Shown one piece after another: positions 1 through 7,597 of a stretch of DNA of 64,000 nt. The notes under the pieces were generated by a model, which saw nothing but the letters and a program-made list of their open reading frames with translations, ran no database searches and was not told the DNA's origin. Within the stretch, counting starts at the first letter, position 1. The number at the start of each line of letters is the position of its first letter. The stretch covers positions 1 to 64,000 of the forward strand of contig CAYSTJ010000016.1 in assembly GCA_964434105.1 (NCBI GenBank), written 5' to 3'. Made by a program: the position numbers and the translations under genes. The stretch is from CAYNST01 sp964434105 (lineage in GTDB: Bacteria; Pseudomonadota; Gammaproteobacteria; Pseudomonadales; Cellvibrionaceae).

Positions 1-54
1 AGCATCCGCCTTCTAAGCGGATGGTCGCAGGTTCGAGTCCTGCCGGGCGCGCCA
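1..54 (+). tRNA. tRNA-Arg (anticodon TCT), 5' part cut by window edge
   Basis: The 3' part of a tRNA is visible: anticodon stem CCGC/GCGG around the loop CTTCTAA (anticodon TCT, reads AGA), the T arm with GGTTCGAGTCC, and an encoded CCA at 52-54. The acceptor 5' strand and D arm lie outside the window. The sequence closely follows gammaproteobacterial tRNA-Arg(UCU). Confidence 0.93.
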
Positions 55-88
55 TATTCAGCGCGTATGGCGGCAAAGTGTTGTTATG

Positions 89-164
89 GTGACTGTAGCT
101 CAGTTGGTAGAGCCCTGGATTGTGATTCCAGTGGTCGCGGGTTCGAGCCCCGTCAGTCACCCCA
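89..164 (+). tRNA. tRNA-His (anticodon GTG)
   Basis: A complete cloverleaf is visible. The acceptor GTGACTG pairs with CAGTCAC, the D loop is AGCTCAGTTGGTAGAGC, and the anticodon stem CTGGA/TCCAG encloses TTGTGAT. The T arm is GGGTTCGAGCCCC, followed by discriminator C161 and encoded CCA 162-164. It lies 34 bp after tRNA-Arg, so the two are probably co-transcribed. Confidence 0.96.
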
Positions 165-259
165 ACCCGCCCTGTCTTCCTGACAAAGCTTTCCGTCAGC
201 CTGAATCAATCTGAAGGACTTTCACCAGCACGCGTTCTGTGCATCTTTGCAGTACCCAG

Positions 260-290
260 GCCGCCCGGCGGCGCTATCTTTTAATTTTAT
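260..290 (+). terminator. Possible tRNA operon terminator
   Basis: A short GC-rich hairpin (GCCGC/GCGGC, 3-base loop) is followed by a T-rich tract (TATCTTTTAATTTT). The stem is only five pairs, so this is a weak call. Confidence 0.3.
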
Positions 291-619
291 ATCCCCCGAT
301 GCCCCGTCACCTTATGGCCCGCTGCCGTCCGTCGCCATCTCCAGTGCGTTCTCCGTCCCTTAAAATATAACGTTGTGTGAGCAAACGCGTTGTCGCGCAC
401 CTGCCCAGCGAACGGCCTTTTTTAAGGTTTCTCTGACCACCAGTTTTCTGCGCGTGTTTAACGTGGCTTACGTCTTGCTATAACGCTTTGCAAATCCAAC
501 AGGAGCATTGCAAAAGCCTTTAGTTGGTACCGATTTGCATCATTGCAGTGCGGTTTTGTTCCAAAAAACGGCTTTTCGGCCCAGACGGAAATTTTTTCTC
601 TGCACAGGCGTAAAGCACA

Positions 620-638
620 CGGCACCCGAATGGTGCCG
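620..638. promoter_or_regulatory. Perfect 7-bp inverted repeat in the nas leader
   Basis: The arms CGGCACC and GGTGCCG are separated by CGAAT, about 25 bp upstream of the GTG start of the nasB-like gene. It may be an operator or an mRNA hairpin. No known regulator is assigned. Confidence 0.35.
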
Positions 639-663
639 ATCTGGCAAATAAGCAGGTTTCAGT

Positions 664-1911
664 GTGAATAAAAAGTCATTGGTTATTATTGGTAGTGGAA
701 TGGCAAGCGGGCGGCTGCTTGATGAAATTCTAAAGCGCGACAGATCAACATGGCGGATTACGGTCGTCGGTGACGAACCGTGGGGGAGCTATAACCGGAT
801 AATGCTGTCCGCGGTTCTCGCCGACGAGATCCAGCAGGCGGCTATTATTTCCAAGCCACCGCAATGGTTTGCGGATAACGATATCACCTTCGTTGGCGCT
901 ACACGGGTGCAGGCGATTGACAGGCAGCGTATGGAGGTTGTTACTGACGGGGAGAGTCGCATTGCCTACGACGAACTGGTAATAGCAACCGGATCTCGTG
1001 CCGCCCGTATTCCTGCTGAAAATCAAACGCTCGGAAATATCTGTTCCTTTCGGACTATTAATGACACGCAGCGCATTTCCGATATCTGCACGGCGTCTTT
1101 ATCAGAAAGGCCGGCGGCGCTCGTTATTGGTGGCGGACTGTTGGGGCTGGAAGCAGCCTGGGGAATTGCAAAGAAAGGGATACCCGTTACTGTCATACAC
1201 CGAAACGGTTCGCTGCTGAATAGACAGCTGGATAGCACGGCGGGTGCGTATTTGAAAGAACTCATGAGCGATAAAAACATTGACTGCATACTGGGTGAAG
1301 AGGTGGTGAAATTCACAGGTCGTCACAAAGTGGACGGAGCGATTTTGAAAAGCGGTCGCCGACTCGATTGCACGATGGCGGTAATTGCGACCGGCATAAC
1401 ACCGAACAAAGAGCTTGGACTTCATGCAGGGCTCGCAGGGACCCGTGGGATCGCTGTTGACAGGTTTATGCAGACTTCGGATGAGCATATCAGTGCACTT
1501 GGCGAGTGCGTCGAACACAATTCGGTGACCTATGGTCTGGTCGAGCCTATCTGGCGTCAGTGCTGTACCCTTGCAGAGCGACTCTGTGGCAACGGTTTCA
1601 AGCCTTATGCGGAGCAGCCAATAGCGACAAAGCTGAAAGTATCGGGTGTCAATCTTTTTTCGGCCGGGGAAGTTGTGACCCGCCCGCATCACCGGGAACT
1701 GCTGGTCATGGATCCCGAAAACGCGGTTTATCGCAAATTGCTATTCGAGCGCAATCGGATTGTCGGCATGGTTTTTCTCGGGGATACCCGTGGTGGCGCC
1801 GAGTGTTTTAATTTGATGCAGCAGGAAAAGGATGTTGGCGCATACCTGATGCCGCTCGCGTTGGGGCAGACGACTGCATGCATGCCCCCCGAAATGTCCG
1901 TCGCGGCTTGA
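664..1911 (+). CDS. nasB: FAD/NAD-dependent electron-transfer subunit of assimilatory nitrate reductase (NasB-like)
   Basis: This cytoplasmic flavoprotein probably passes electrons from NAD(P)H to the nitrate reductase encoded next. It has an N-terminal FAD Rossmann motif (IIGSGMASGRL, residues 8-18), the EPWGSYNRIMLS stretch typical of the NirB/NasB N-terminal half, and a second Rossmann motif VIGGGLLGLEAA near residues 154-165. A further FAD-contacting segment starts at ALGECVEHN. At 415 aa it corresponds to the flavoprotein half of NirB and lacks the siroheme half and the BFD-type [2Fe-2S] domain; that domain is instead at the C-terminus of nasA. The GTG start at 664 has only a weak upstream AGG. 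It lies 27 bp before nasA, so one operon is likely. Orthologues are often annotated nitrite reductase large subunit or NAD(P)/FAD-dependent oxidoreductase. Confidence 0.85.
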   Translation: MNKKSLVIIGSGMASGRLLDEILKRDRSTWRITVVGDEPWGSYNRIMLSAVLADEIQQAAIISKPPQWFADNDITFVGATRVQAIDRQRMEVVTDGESRIAYDELVIATGSRAARIPAENQTLGNICSFRTINDTQRISDICTASLSERPAALVIGGGLLGLEAAWGIAKKGIPVTVIHRNGSLLNRQLDSTAGAYLKELMSDKNIDCILGEEVVKFTGRHKVDGAILKSGRRLDCTMAVIATGITPNKELGLHAGLAGTRGIAVDRFMQTSDEHISALGECVEHNSVTYGLVEPIWRQCCTLAERLCGNGFKPYAEQPIATKLKVSGVNLFSAGEVVTRPHHRELLVMDPENAVYRKLLFERNRIVGMVFLGDTRGGAECFNLMQQEKDVGAYLMPLALGQTTACMPPEMSVAA

Positions 1912-1938
1912 CCTGTTCAGCCTGTCAGGAGGTAACCA

Positions 1939-4602
1939 ATGCCGATGATACCGGTAAAAGAGATTGTACAGACGACTTGTTGTTACTGCGGCGTCGGCTG
2001 TGGGGTTGATGTGGAAATAGTGCAGGGCAGTGCTGTCGCCGTCAAAGGCAACAAAGCGCATCCGGCCAATAAGGGACGGCTGTGTGTGAAAGGCTCCGCT
2101 TTGCATGAAACCCAGGAAAACAGGCATCGGCTGCTATACCCCCAAGTGGATGGTGTGGATGTCGACTGGGATACGGCATTGACAAAAGTCAGTGACGGGT
2201 TCAGGAAAATAATTGATGAACATGGACCTGATGCCGTGGCGTTCTATCTGTCGGGGCAATTGCTGACCGAAGACTACTACGTCGCCAACAAACTGATCAA
2301 AGGATACATTGGTACTGCCAATGTCGACACAAATTCCCGGCTGTGCATGGCATCGGCGGTGGTTGCACATAAACGCGCATTCGGTGGAGATCTGGTGCCG
2401 GGGTCCTATGAGGATATCGAAAAGGCCCAATTGTGCCTGCTGGTTGGCTCCAATACTGCCTATGCCCACCCTGTTATCTATCAGCGCATCATAAAATCGA
2501 AAGAAGAAAATCCCAATAAAAAAATTGTTGTACTGGATCCCCGGCGCACGGCAACCTGTGAAGCGGCGGACCTGCACCTGCCACTGAAGCCTGGATCCGA
2601 TGCCTACTTTTTCAATGGGTTACTGGTGTATCTGCACGAAACGAAACGCACCGATATAAATTTTTTGCAGCGTCATTGTGATGACTTTGATCAGACTTTA
2701 CAGCAGGCGAGATTGCAGGTCGCAACAACGGCCGATGCCGCGAGACACTGTGAGCTCGATGAATCACTCATTAGGGAAGCGTACGAGCTTTTCGCGTCGA
2801 CCGACAGGGTAGTCACGGTATTTTCGCAAGGCATCAACCAGTCATCTTCGGGCGTAGATAAAGGCAATGCGATTATTAATTGTCATCTTGCTTCCGGGAA
2901 GATTGGCAAGTGCGGCAGTGCGCCGTTTTCCATAACCGGACAGCCTAATGCCATGGGCGGCCGGGAGGTGGGCGGCCTGGCAAATCAACTGGCGGCGCAC
3001 ATGGCCATTGAAAACCCGCGACATCGGGATTTGACCCAGCGTTTCTGGCAATCTCCGACCATACCACAGACAGCAGGGTTAAAAGCGGTAGATATGTTTG
3101 AAGCCGTTGACCAGGGAAAGATCAAGGCAATCTGGATTATGGCTACTAACCCCGTTGTTACCATGCCAGATGCCGACCGGGTAAAGCGGGCTCTGCAGCG
3201 GTGCGAGCTGGTTGTGGTCAGTGAGTGTGTTGCGGACAGCGACACGGCACGCCTGGCCAATGTACTGTTGCCGGCGACAACCTGGGGTGAAAAAACCGGC
3301 ACAGTCACCAACTCCGAACGGTGTATTTCACTGCAAAAAGGATTTCTGCCAGCGCCGGGAGAAGCACGCAACGACTGGGAAATACTGTGTTCCTTTGCAA
3401 GGCGGCTCGGTTTCCAGGAGGGATTCAACTATATTCACCCGGTCGAAATATTCCGGGAGCATGCGGCGTTGTCGTCATTCGAAAACGCTGGCGACCGGGG
3501 ATTTAATATCGGTGGCCTTAAGGATATTACCGCAGCGGAATACCTGGATTTACGGCCGATTCAGTGGCCTGTCACGCCCGCAATGCCCCAAGGAACACAA
3601 CGGCTTTTTACTGATGGCAAATTCTTTACAGACAGTGGCCGCGCGCGAATGGTGCCCATAGCGGCCAGGCTGCCGGCACGGCCACCCGCCTTGGGCGAAG
3701 TCATTATGAATACTGGCCGAATTCGGGACCAATGGCACACCATGTCGCGCACAGGGGGCGCGCCTCGCCTGATGACGCATCAGGACGAGCCATTTATTGA
3801 TATCCATCCCGACGACATCAAAACATTCGGTCTTGTTGAAAATGAACTCGCGGTACTGGAGCATGTTGGGGTGCGTTATGTTGGTCGCGTCAAAAGCAGT
3901 TTGGCACAGCGTCGGGGTGAGGTATTTGTCCCCATGCACTGGAATGAAAAATATACGGCATCCGGGCGTGTCGATGCGCTGGTAGTCAGCATTACCGACC
4001 CCATTGCCGGGCAGCCGGAGTTCAAGCACTGCCCGGTACGGCTCTATGCGCTAGGCTCGACCTGGAATGGCTCGCTCTTAAGCAGTCGTGAAGTGCAGCC
4101 TCAGGCTGAGTACTGGACAAAAATTACCGTTAGTCGCGGTTATAAGTATCGACTGGCGGGAACCGTTCTTCCCGAGAACTGGAAACGCTGGGTGGCGGAT
4201 CAATTTCCCGAGATCGAGTCCTGGATGGAAATGCGCGATAGCAATCAACAGTTTTATCGGGCGGTGGGCTATGTAGATGGCAGGGTAAGACTCACCTTCA
4301 GCGCGGCGATCGGCGCATACAGCGACGAAGATACCCGTTGGCTGGAAGAGTGTCTGGGGGACGCACCGGATGCGGACGGGCGCATGTCGGTACTGGCCGG
4401 AGTTCCCGCTGTCGGGGCGCAAGCCGCCGGACCGATTATTTGTTCCTGTTTTCAGGTAGGACAATATGCGATTCAGAATGCTATCCACGCAGGCTGTGAC
4501 AGCATCGACGCGCTGGGGCGCGCCTTGCAGTGTGGAACCAATTGTGGTTCCTGCATTCCCGAATTGCAGGCCTGTCTGAAAGCCTGCAGCGAGCCCGCCT
4601 GA
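1939..4602 (+). CDS. nasA: Assimilatory nitrate reductase catalytic subunit
   Basis: This molybdopterin (bis-MGD) enzyme reduces nitrate to nitrite in the cytoplasm for nitrogen assimilation. An N-terminal [4Fe-4S] binding motif is visible (C14, C17, C21 and C49, in QTTCCYCGVGCGV and GRLCVKGS). It is followed by the molybdopterin oxidoreductase and dinucleotide-binding domains, and then by a C-terminal BFD-type [2Fe-2S] domain (IICSCFQVGQ ... CGTNCGSCIPEL) in the last 50 residues. The length of 887 aa is usual for NasA with this extension. The ATG has a strong ribosome site (CAGGAGG, 8 bases upstream). No nitrite reductase (nirBD) gene follows in the window. Its molybdenum supply fits the modABC locus 13 kb downstream. 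Confidence 0.95.
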   Translation: MPMIPVKEIVQTTCCYCGVGCGVDVEIVQGSAVAVKGNKAHPANKGRLCVKGSALHETQENRHRLLYPQVDGVDVDWDTALTKVSDGFRKIIDEHGPDAVAFYLSGQLLTEDYYVANKLIKGYIGTANVDTNSRLCMASAVVAHKRAFGGDLVPGSYEDIEKAQLCLLVGSNTAYAHPVIYQRIIKSKEENPNKKIVVLDPRRTATCEAADLHLPLKPGSDAYFFNGLLVYLHETKRTDINFLQRHCDDFDQTLQQARLQVATTADAARHCELDESLIREAYELFASTDRVVTVFSQGINQSSSGVDKGNAIINCHLASGKIGKCGSAPFSITGQPNAMGGREVGGLANQLAAHMAIENPRHRDLTQRFWQSPTIPQTAGLKAVDMFEAVDQGKIKAIWIMATNPVVTMPDADRVKRALQRCELVVVSECVADSDTARLANVLLPATTWGEKTGTVTNSERCISLQKGFLPAPGEARNDWEILCSFARRLGFQEGFNYIHPVEIFREHAALSSFENAGDRGFNIGGLKDITAAEYLDLRPIQWPVTPAMPQGTQRLFTDGKFFTDSGRARMVPIAARLPARPPALGEVIMNTGRIRDQWHTMSRTGGAPRLMTHQDEPFIDIHPDDIKTFGLVENELAVLEHVGVRYVGRVKSSLAQRRGEVFVPMHWNEKYTASGRVDALVVSITDPIAGQPEFKHCPVRLYALGSTWNGSLLSSREVQPQAEYWTKITVSRGYKYRLAGTVLPENWKRWVADQFPEIESWMEMRDSNQQFYRAVGYVDGRVRLTFSAAIGAYSDEDTRWLEECLGDAPDADGRMSVLAGVPAVGAQAAGPIICSCFQVGQYAIQNAIHAGCDSIDALGRALQCGTNCGSCIPELQACLKACSEPA

Positions 4603-4638
4603 TGCGCGGTTTGGTATAGCATTCACCGCCACACAGGC

Positions 4639-5181
4639 TTACTCCCTGACGGGGCGCTTGTCGAGTTTACGTTGCAGTGTTCTGCGGTGCAATTTTAGCT
4701 GGCGCGCAGTGGCGGAGATGTTGCCATTGTTATCCAGTAACGCCTGTTGAATTGTTTCCCATTCAAGTCGTTTCAATGAGAATCCATCAATATCATTGTC
4801 AGGGCGAGTTGCGGCGCTGTCCGGCGATTCGTTGAATGCCGCTACTATCTGGTCTGCTGTTGATGGTTTCGTGAGGTAGTTGCACGCGCCCAGTTTGATT
4901 GCCTGCACCGCAGTCGCTATGCTGGCATAGCCGGTGAGCAAAATAATTCGAATATCAGGGTTTTTCTGCAAAAGCGGCGGAATTAACAAAAGTGACGATT
5001 CATTTTCGAGTTTTAGGTCGAGCACGGCATGGGAATAGGTTGTCTCGGCGATACAGGCTTCAGCTTCAGCGATGTTCCTGCAGCAACGCACGTCGAATCC
5101 GCGAGAAGCTAAAGCTTTCGATGTTACCCGTGTCAGCGTTTCGTCGTCTTCGACATACAATAGTCTTCGTCTGTTGCACAT
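4639..5181 (-). CDS. regA: RegA/ActR/PrrA-family redox response regulator
   Basis: This is a 180-aa response regulator. Its receiver domain has acidic D12/D13, phospho-acceptor D55 (HAVLDLKLE), T83 and K105 (YLTKP). A short linker leads to a Fis-type helix-turn-helix (residues about 140-178, ending HRRTLQRKLDKR) that is nearly diagnostic of RegA/PrrA/ActR. The ATG overlaps the stop of the sensor kinase gene by one base (TAATG), so the two are translationally coupled. The gene converges on nasA with a 36-bp gap. In relatives the family controls redox-dependent processes such as respiration, nitrogen metabolism and photosynthesis. Control of nas here is inference from position. Confidence 0.92.
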   Translation of the reverse strand: MCNRRRLLYVEDDETLTRVTSKALASRGFDVRCCRNIAEAEACIAETTYSHAVLDLKLENESSLLLIPPLLQKNPDIRIILLTGYASIATAVQAIKLGACNYLTKPSTADQIVAAFNESPDSAATRPDNDIDGFSLKRLEWETIQQALLDNNGNISATARQLKLHRRTLQRKLDKRPVRE

Positions 5182-6479
5182 TACTGCCGCCCCGGATTTG
5201 AAAGGTTGTGTGCTGAATCAACGGTTGGCAGTCGAATTCTGAGGATTGTCCTGCATTCAGGCCGCGTTCCGCCATGGCTGATAATACGAACCGATCCGCC
5301 GAGTTTCTCGATGGTGCTATTAGCCAGAAACATACCAATTCCCAGACCGGTCTTTTTTGTCGATACCACCGGGTAGCCAATTCGCCCCGCGAATTCCTCG
5401 GGGAATCCGTCGCCATCGTCTTCTATATCGATATACAGACTGTTGTCAATGTAACCGAACTTTACGTCGACCAGTGATCCCGCGGCATCCAGCGCATTGT
5501 CAATCAGATTGATCAAGGCGTGGCGCAGGAGCAGGCTAAACTGAACCCGAATGGTGTCAATTTCAATATCGAAATGAAACCTGGGCGTGACCGCCGGTTG
5601 CGTGATTGCATAATGCTCCTGTAAATCCCGAAAGAGCGCTGCCGCAGATTCTAGCTTCCCGTCAGTTTCACTGTGTTCCGCCAGCAGGCTCAGCTTCTGC
5701 ATAGTGGCCTTGCAGCGAGCAATCTGGGTGAGCATAACACTGATATCTTCTTTATCCAGTTTTCCGTCGTCCATCGCGCGAAGCTCATCCAGCATGACAG
5801 TCAGCGTGGAGAGTGGCGTTCCCAACGCATGGACGGTGGATGCGGCCAATGTACCGATGCCCGCGAGCTGCTCGGCCTTCAACGTTTCCTCCCGGGCGAG
5901 CGCCAGCTCGGTTTGCTGTTCGCGCAAGGCGGTCGCCAGACGGGAAATGAAAAAGGTGACAAGCAATGCGCTTCCGACGAAGTTTATCCACATGCCGAGG
6001 AGATGCCGCTGAAAGTCATTCGGCATGTGCGCGAGATGCCCACTGACATCTGTCAAAAAAAGCACCGAGTAGCCCGTCACCGCTGTAAAAGTGAAAAACC
6101 AGCTGGCAGGGGGGTCGAATAGGGCCGCGCTGATGGCTACAAGTACCAGAAGATAGTAAATAAAGGGATTCGCAGATCCCCCCGTGATGAGAACAATGCC
6201 ATACACTGCCGCCGATTCCAGGAATATGTGGATCAGAAGGTCATTGCGTCCGGTTTTGCCACGATAGGTCCGCCGTAATGAAATAGCCGAATGAAGCACC
6301 AGCACGAGGACAATAGAACCCACGATCACGCCATTCACTGGGCTGATCGAGCTTCTCGACAGGGCAATCCAGCCCACTGCGACACAGCACACGGTCAGAA
6401 AGCGCAATGCCGTGAGTCTGCTCAACAGCAGGCCCGGACTGGCCGCCTGACCTGCCGTGGAATAAGCATGCAACACCAT
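5181..6479 (-). CDS. regB: RegB/PrrB/ActS-family membrane redox sensor histidine kinase
   Basis: The 432-aa kinase has about six membrane segments in residues 15-180. The quinone-interacting heptapeptide GGSANPF lies at 100-106 (RegB consensus GGxxNPF). The phospho-accepting H-box is VHALGTPLSTL with H217. A cysteine, C256 (ARCK), sits where the RegB redox-active cysteine is expected. The ATPase domain follows, with N-box (LIDNALDAA), DIEDDGDGF and TKKTGLGIGMF. The H-box has HALGTP where RegB usually has HELGTP. The ATG at 6479 has an AGAGG ribosome site. It presumably senses the ubiquinone pool or cysteine redox state and phosphorylates the RegA-type protein that follows. Confidence 0.92.
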   Translation of the reverse strand: MVLHAYSTAGQAASPGLLLSRLTALRFLTVCCVAVGWIALSRSSISPVNGVIVGSIVLVLVLHSAISLRRTYRGKTGRNDLLIHIFLESAAVYGIVLITGGSANPFIYYLLVLVAISAALFDPPASWFFTFTAVTGYSVLFLTDVSGHLAHMPNDFQRHLLGMWINFVGSALLVTFFISRLATALREQQTELALAREETLKAEQLAGIGTLAASTVHALGTPLSTLTVMLDELRAMDDGKLDKEDISVMLTQIARCKATMQKLSLLAEHSETDGKLESAAALFRDLQEHYAITQPAVTPRFHFDIEIDTIRVQFSLLLRHALINLIDNALDAAGSLVDVKFGYIDNSLYIDIEDDGDGFPEEFAGRIGYPVVSTKKTGLGIGMFLANSTIEKLGGSVRIISHGGTRPECRTILRIRLPTVDSAHNLSNPGRQ

Positions 6480-6908
6480 GAGCCTGCCTCTACTTTATCT
6501 CGTTGAAGTCGAATGGGTCGGACAGCCGGAGGCACATTCGCCTGATAATGCCCGATCTATTGATGATTCTCCCTGATTCCACCTGACAATCGTGACGCGC
6601 TATGACGAGTCGTACCTGCCGGATCGAAAACCATGAGAATTTGTACGATGGCCACAAAATTTCGATAACGCATTATTAAGAAATGTGACCATGTTCTTTA
6701 ACTTTCCGCGCCGGACCTCTCCTGTTGGAATAAGCCTCCAACAATTCCCGCAAAGCCGTACAGTTAGCGCGCCGGAAGGCCATTTCAAAGCTTGCAATTG
6801 GTGGATCAAACGCTAGCCTTAAATTGTACAGTTTTGAATATGAACCCGCATGGCTTACGGTAGTTATAAATAAGCAATGGGATAGCTAACAACGCAGGAG
6901 GTTAGATC
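6480..6908. other. Divergent intergenic region (regB / small gene)
   Basis: These 429 bp separate the divergent regB and the small gene at 6909, so promoters for both must lie here. I see no convincing operator or promoter pair. The strongest signal is the AGGAGG ribosome site just before 6909. Confidence 0.4.
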
Positions 6909-7178
6909 GTGCAAGATCGTTCGTGGTTACTAAAACCGCAGGTCATTCGTGTGGCGAAAGAGTGTATAGAAATCGTCAAGATTGAACAGGGCCGTAAGCT
7001 GCTACTTGCCGATCCGGAATTCATGCAGATTCTGCATGAATATGTGGATATAAGCCAATCCCCCCGTCTGAGAGACGCTTACAGCCGGCTGCTGGCCATG
7101 GCAGGCGTCGGCAACGTCATGAAATCTCTGCATTCCAGAGAGGATACCGATTTTTACGTCAACGAGCGGGAAAACTGA
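6909..7178 (+). CDS. Small hypothetical protein, 89 aa
   Basis: Family not recognised. The GTG start is preceded by a strong AGGAGG ribosome site (6895-6900), which supports a real gene. The product is soluble, mostly helical and charged, with no signal peptide, cysteine cluster or membrane segment. One cysteine is present (KECIEI). It is divergent from the regBA pair, which could place it under the same redox control, but nothing else points to a function. The GC hairpin at 7243-7260 lies downstream. Confidence 0.65.
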   Translation: MQDRSWLLKPQVIRVAKECIEIVKIEQGRKLLLADPEFMQILHEYVDISQSPRLRDAYSRLLAMAGVGNVMKSLHSREDTDFYVNEREN

Positions 7179-7242
7179 TACTCTCCCGCAGGCTGGATAA
7201 AAAGCGTCCAATCCAGATGGTGCCCGGCTGTCTGCTCGCATC

Positions 7243-7260
7243 AACGGCCGCCGGGCCGTT
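7243..7260. terminator. Stable GC hairpin downstream of the 89-aa gene
   Basis: The perfect stem AACGGCC/GGCCGTT has a GCCG loop. It lacks a T tract, so it is either a weak terminator or an mRNA 3' stabiliser. The rest of 7179-7470 shows nothing else. Confidence 0.3.
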
Positions 7261-7469
7261 GTGCTGATGAAACATCAACCGAACCCCGGATCGACCGCGG
7301 GACATTGCGTCGCCGGGCGAGCCGTGCAACGTGATGCGCGTCACACTATATGGCGCCACTGTTTCTGATTTTCTGGGTTCGGTCTGCTTGCACGCGTTCT
7401 TGACCTTATAGTTCCCCCACCATACCTGCCCGTTTATCCCGCGTTTAACTCAAATTTGGATCTCGACAG

Positions 7470-7494
7470 TTTACATTTCATTACATAAATGTAA
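7470..7494 (+). promoter_or_regulatory. Palindrome with RstA-box-like core upstream of the Kazal lipoprotein
   Basis: TTACATTT (7471-7478) and AAATGTAA (7487-7494) form a perfect inverted repeat. Within it, TACATTTCATTACA differs from the RstA consensus TACATNTNGTTACA at one base. It sits about 100 bp before the lipoprotein start, a sensible operator position. RstA binding is inference. Confidence 0.4.
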
Positions 7495-7597
7495 GCTGGA
7501 ATCCATTATCTTGAACCACCGTATGTATGCGGTGGTGACTCGCAGCTGGTTGTATCGAGTTGGCACAATAACTTTCAATAGCCGAAGGACCAGAAAA

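Larger units (their letters stand above)
165..663. other. Intergenic region between tRNA-His and the nitrate reductase genes
   Basis: No gene was found in these 499 bases. Two structures stand out. One is a GC hairpin GCCGC/GCGGC at 260-272 followed by a T-rich stretch, a possible weak tRNA terminator. The other is a perfect inverted repeat CGGCACC-CGAAT-GGTGCCG at 620-638, about 25 bases before the nasB-like start. Its place in the leader suggests a role in nas expression, but its 5-base loop does not fit the six-base loops of ANTAR (NasT/NasR) targets. No good sigma-54 site was found. Confidence 0.5.

Noticed and set aside
528..545. Sigma-54-like TTGGTACC...TTGCAT ahead of the nas genes
   Set aside because: The spacing between the GG and GC elements is 9 bases instead of 10, and no other feature supports it.
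5673..6122. Long open frames on the plus strand opposite regB
   Set aside because: They are shadows of regB codons, with no ribosome site or family features; regB motifs are complete on the other strand.
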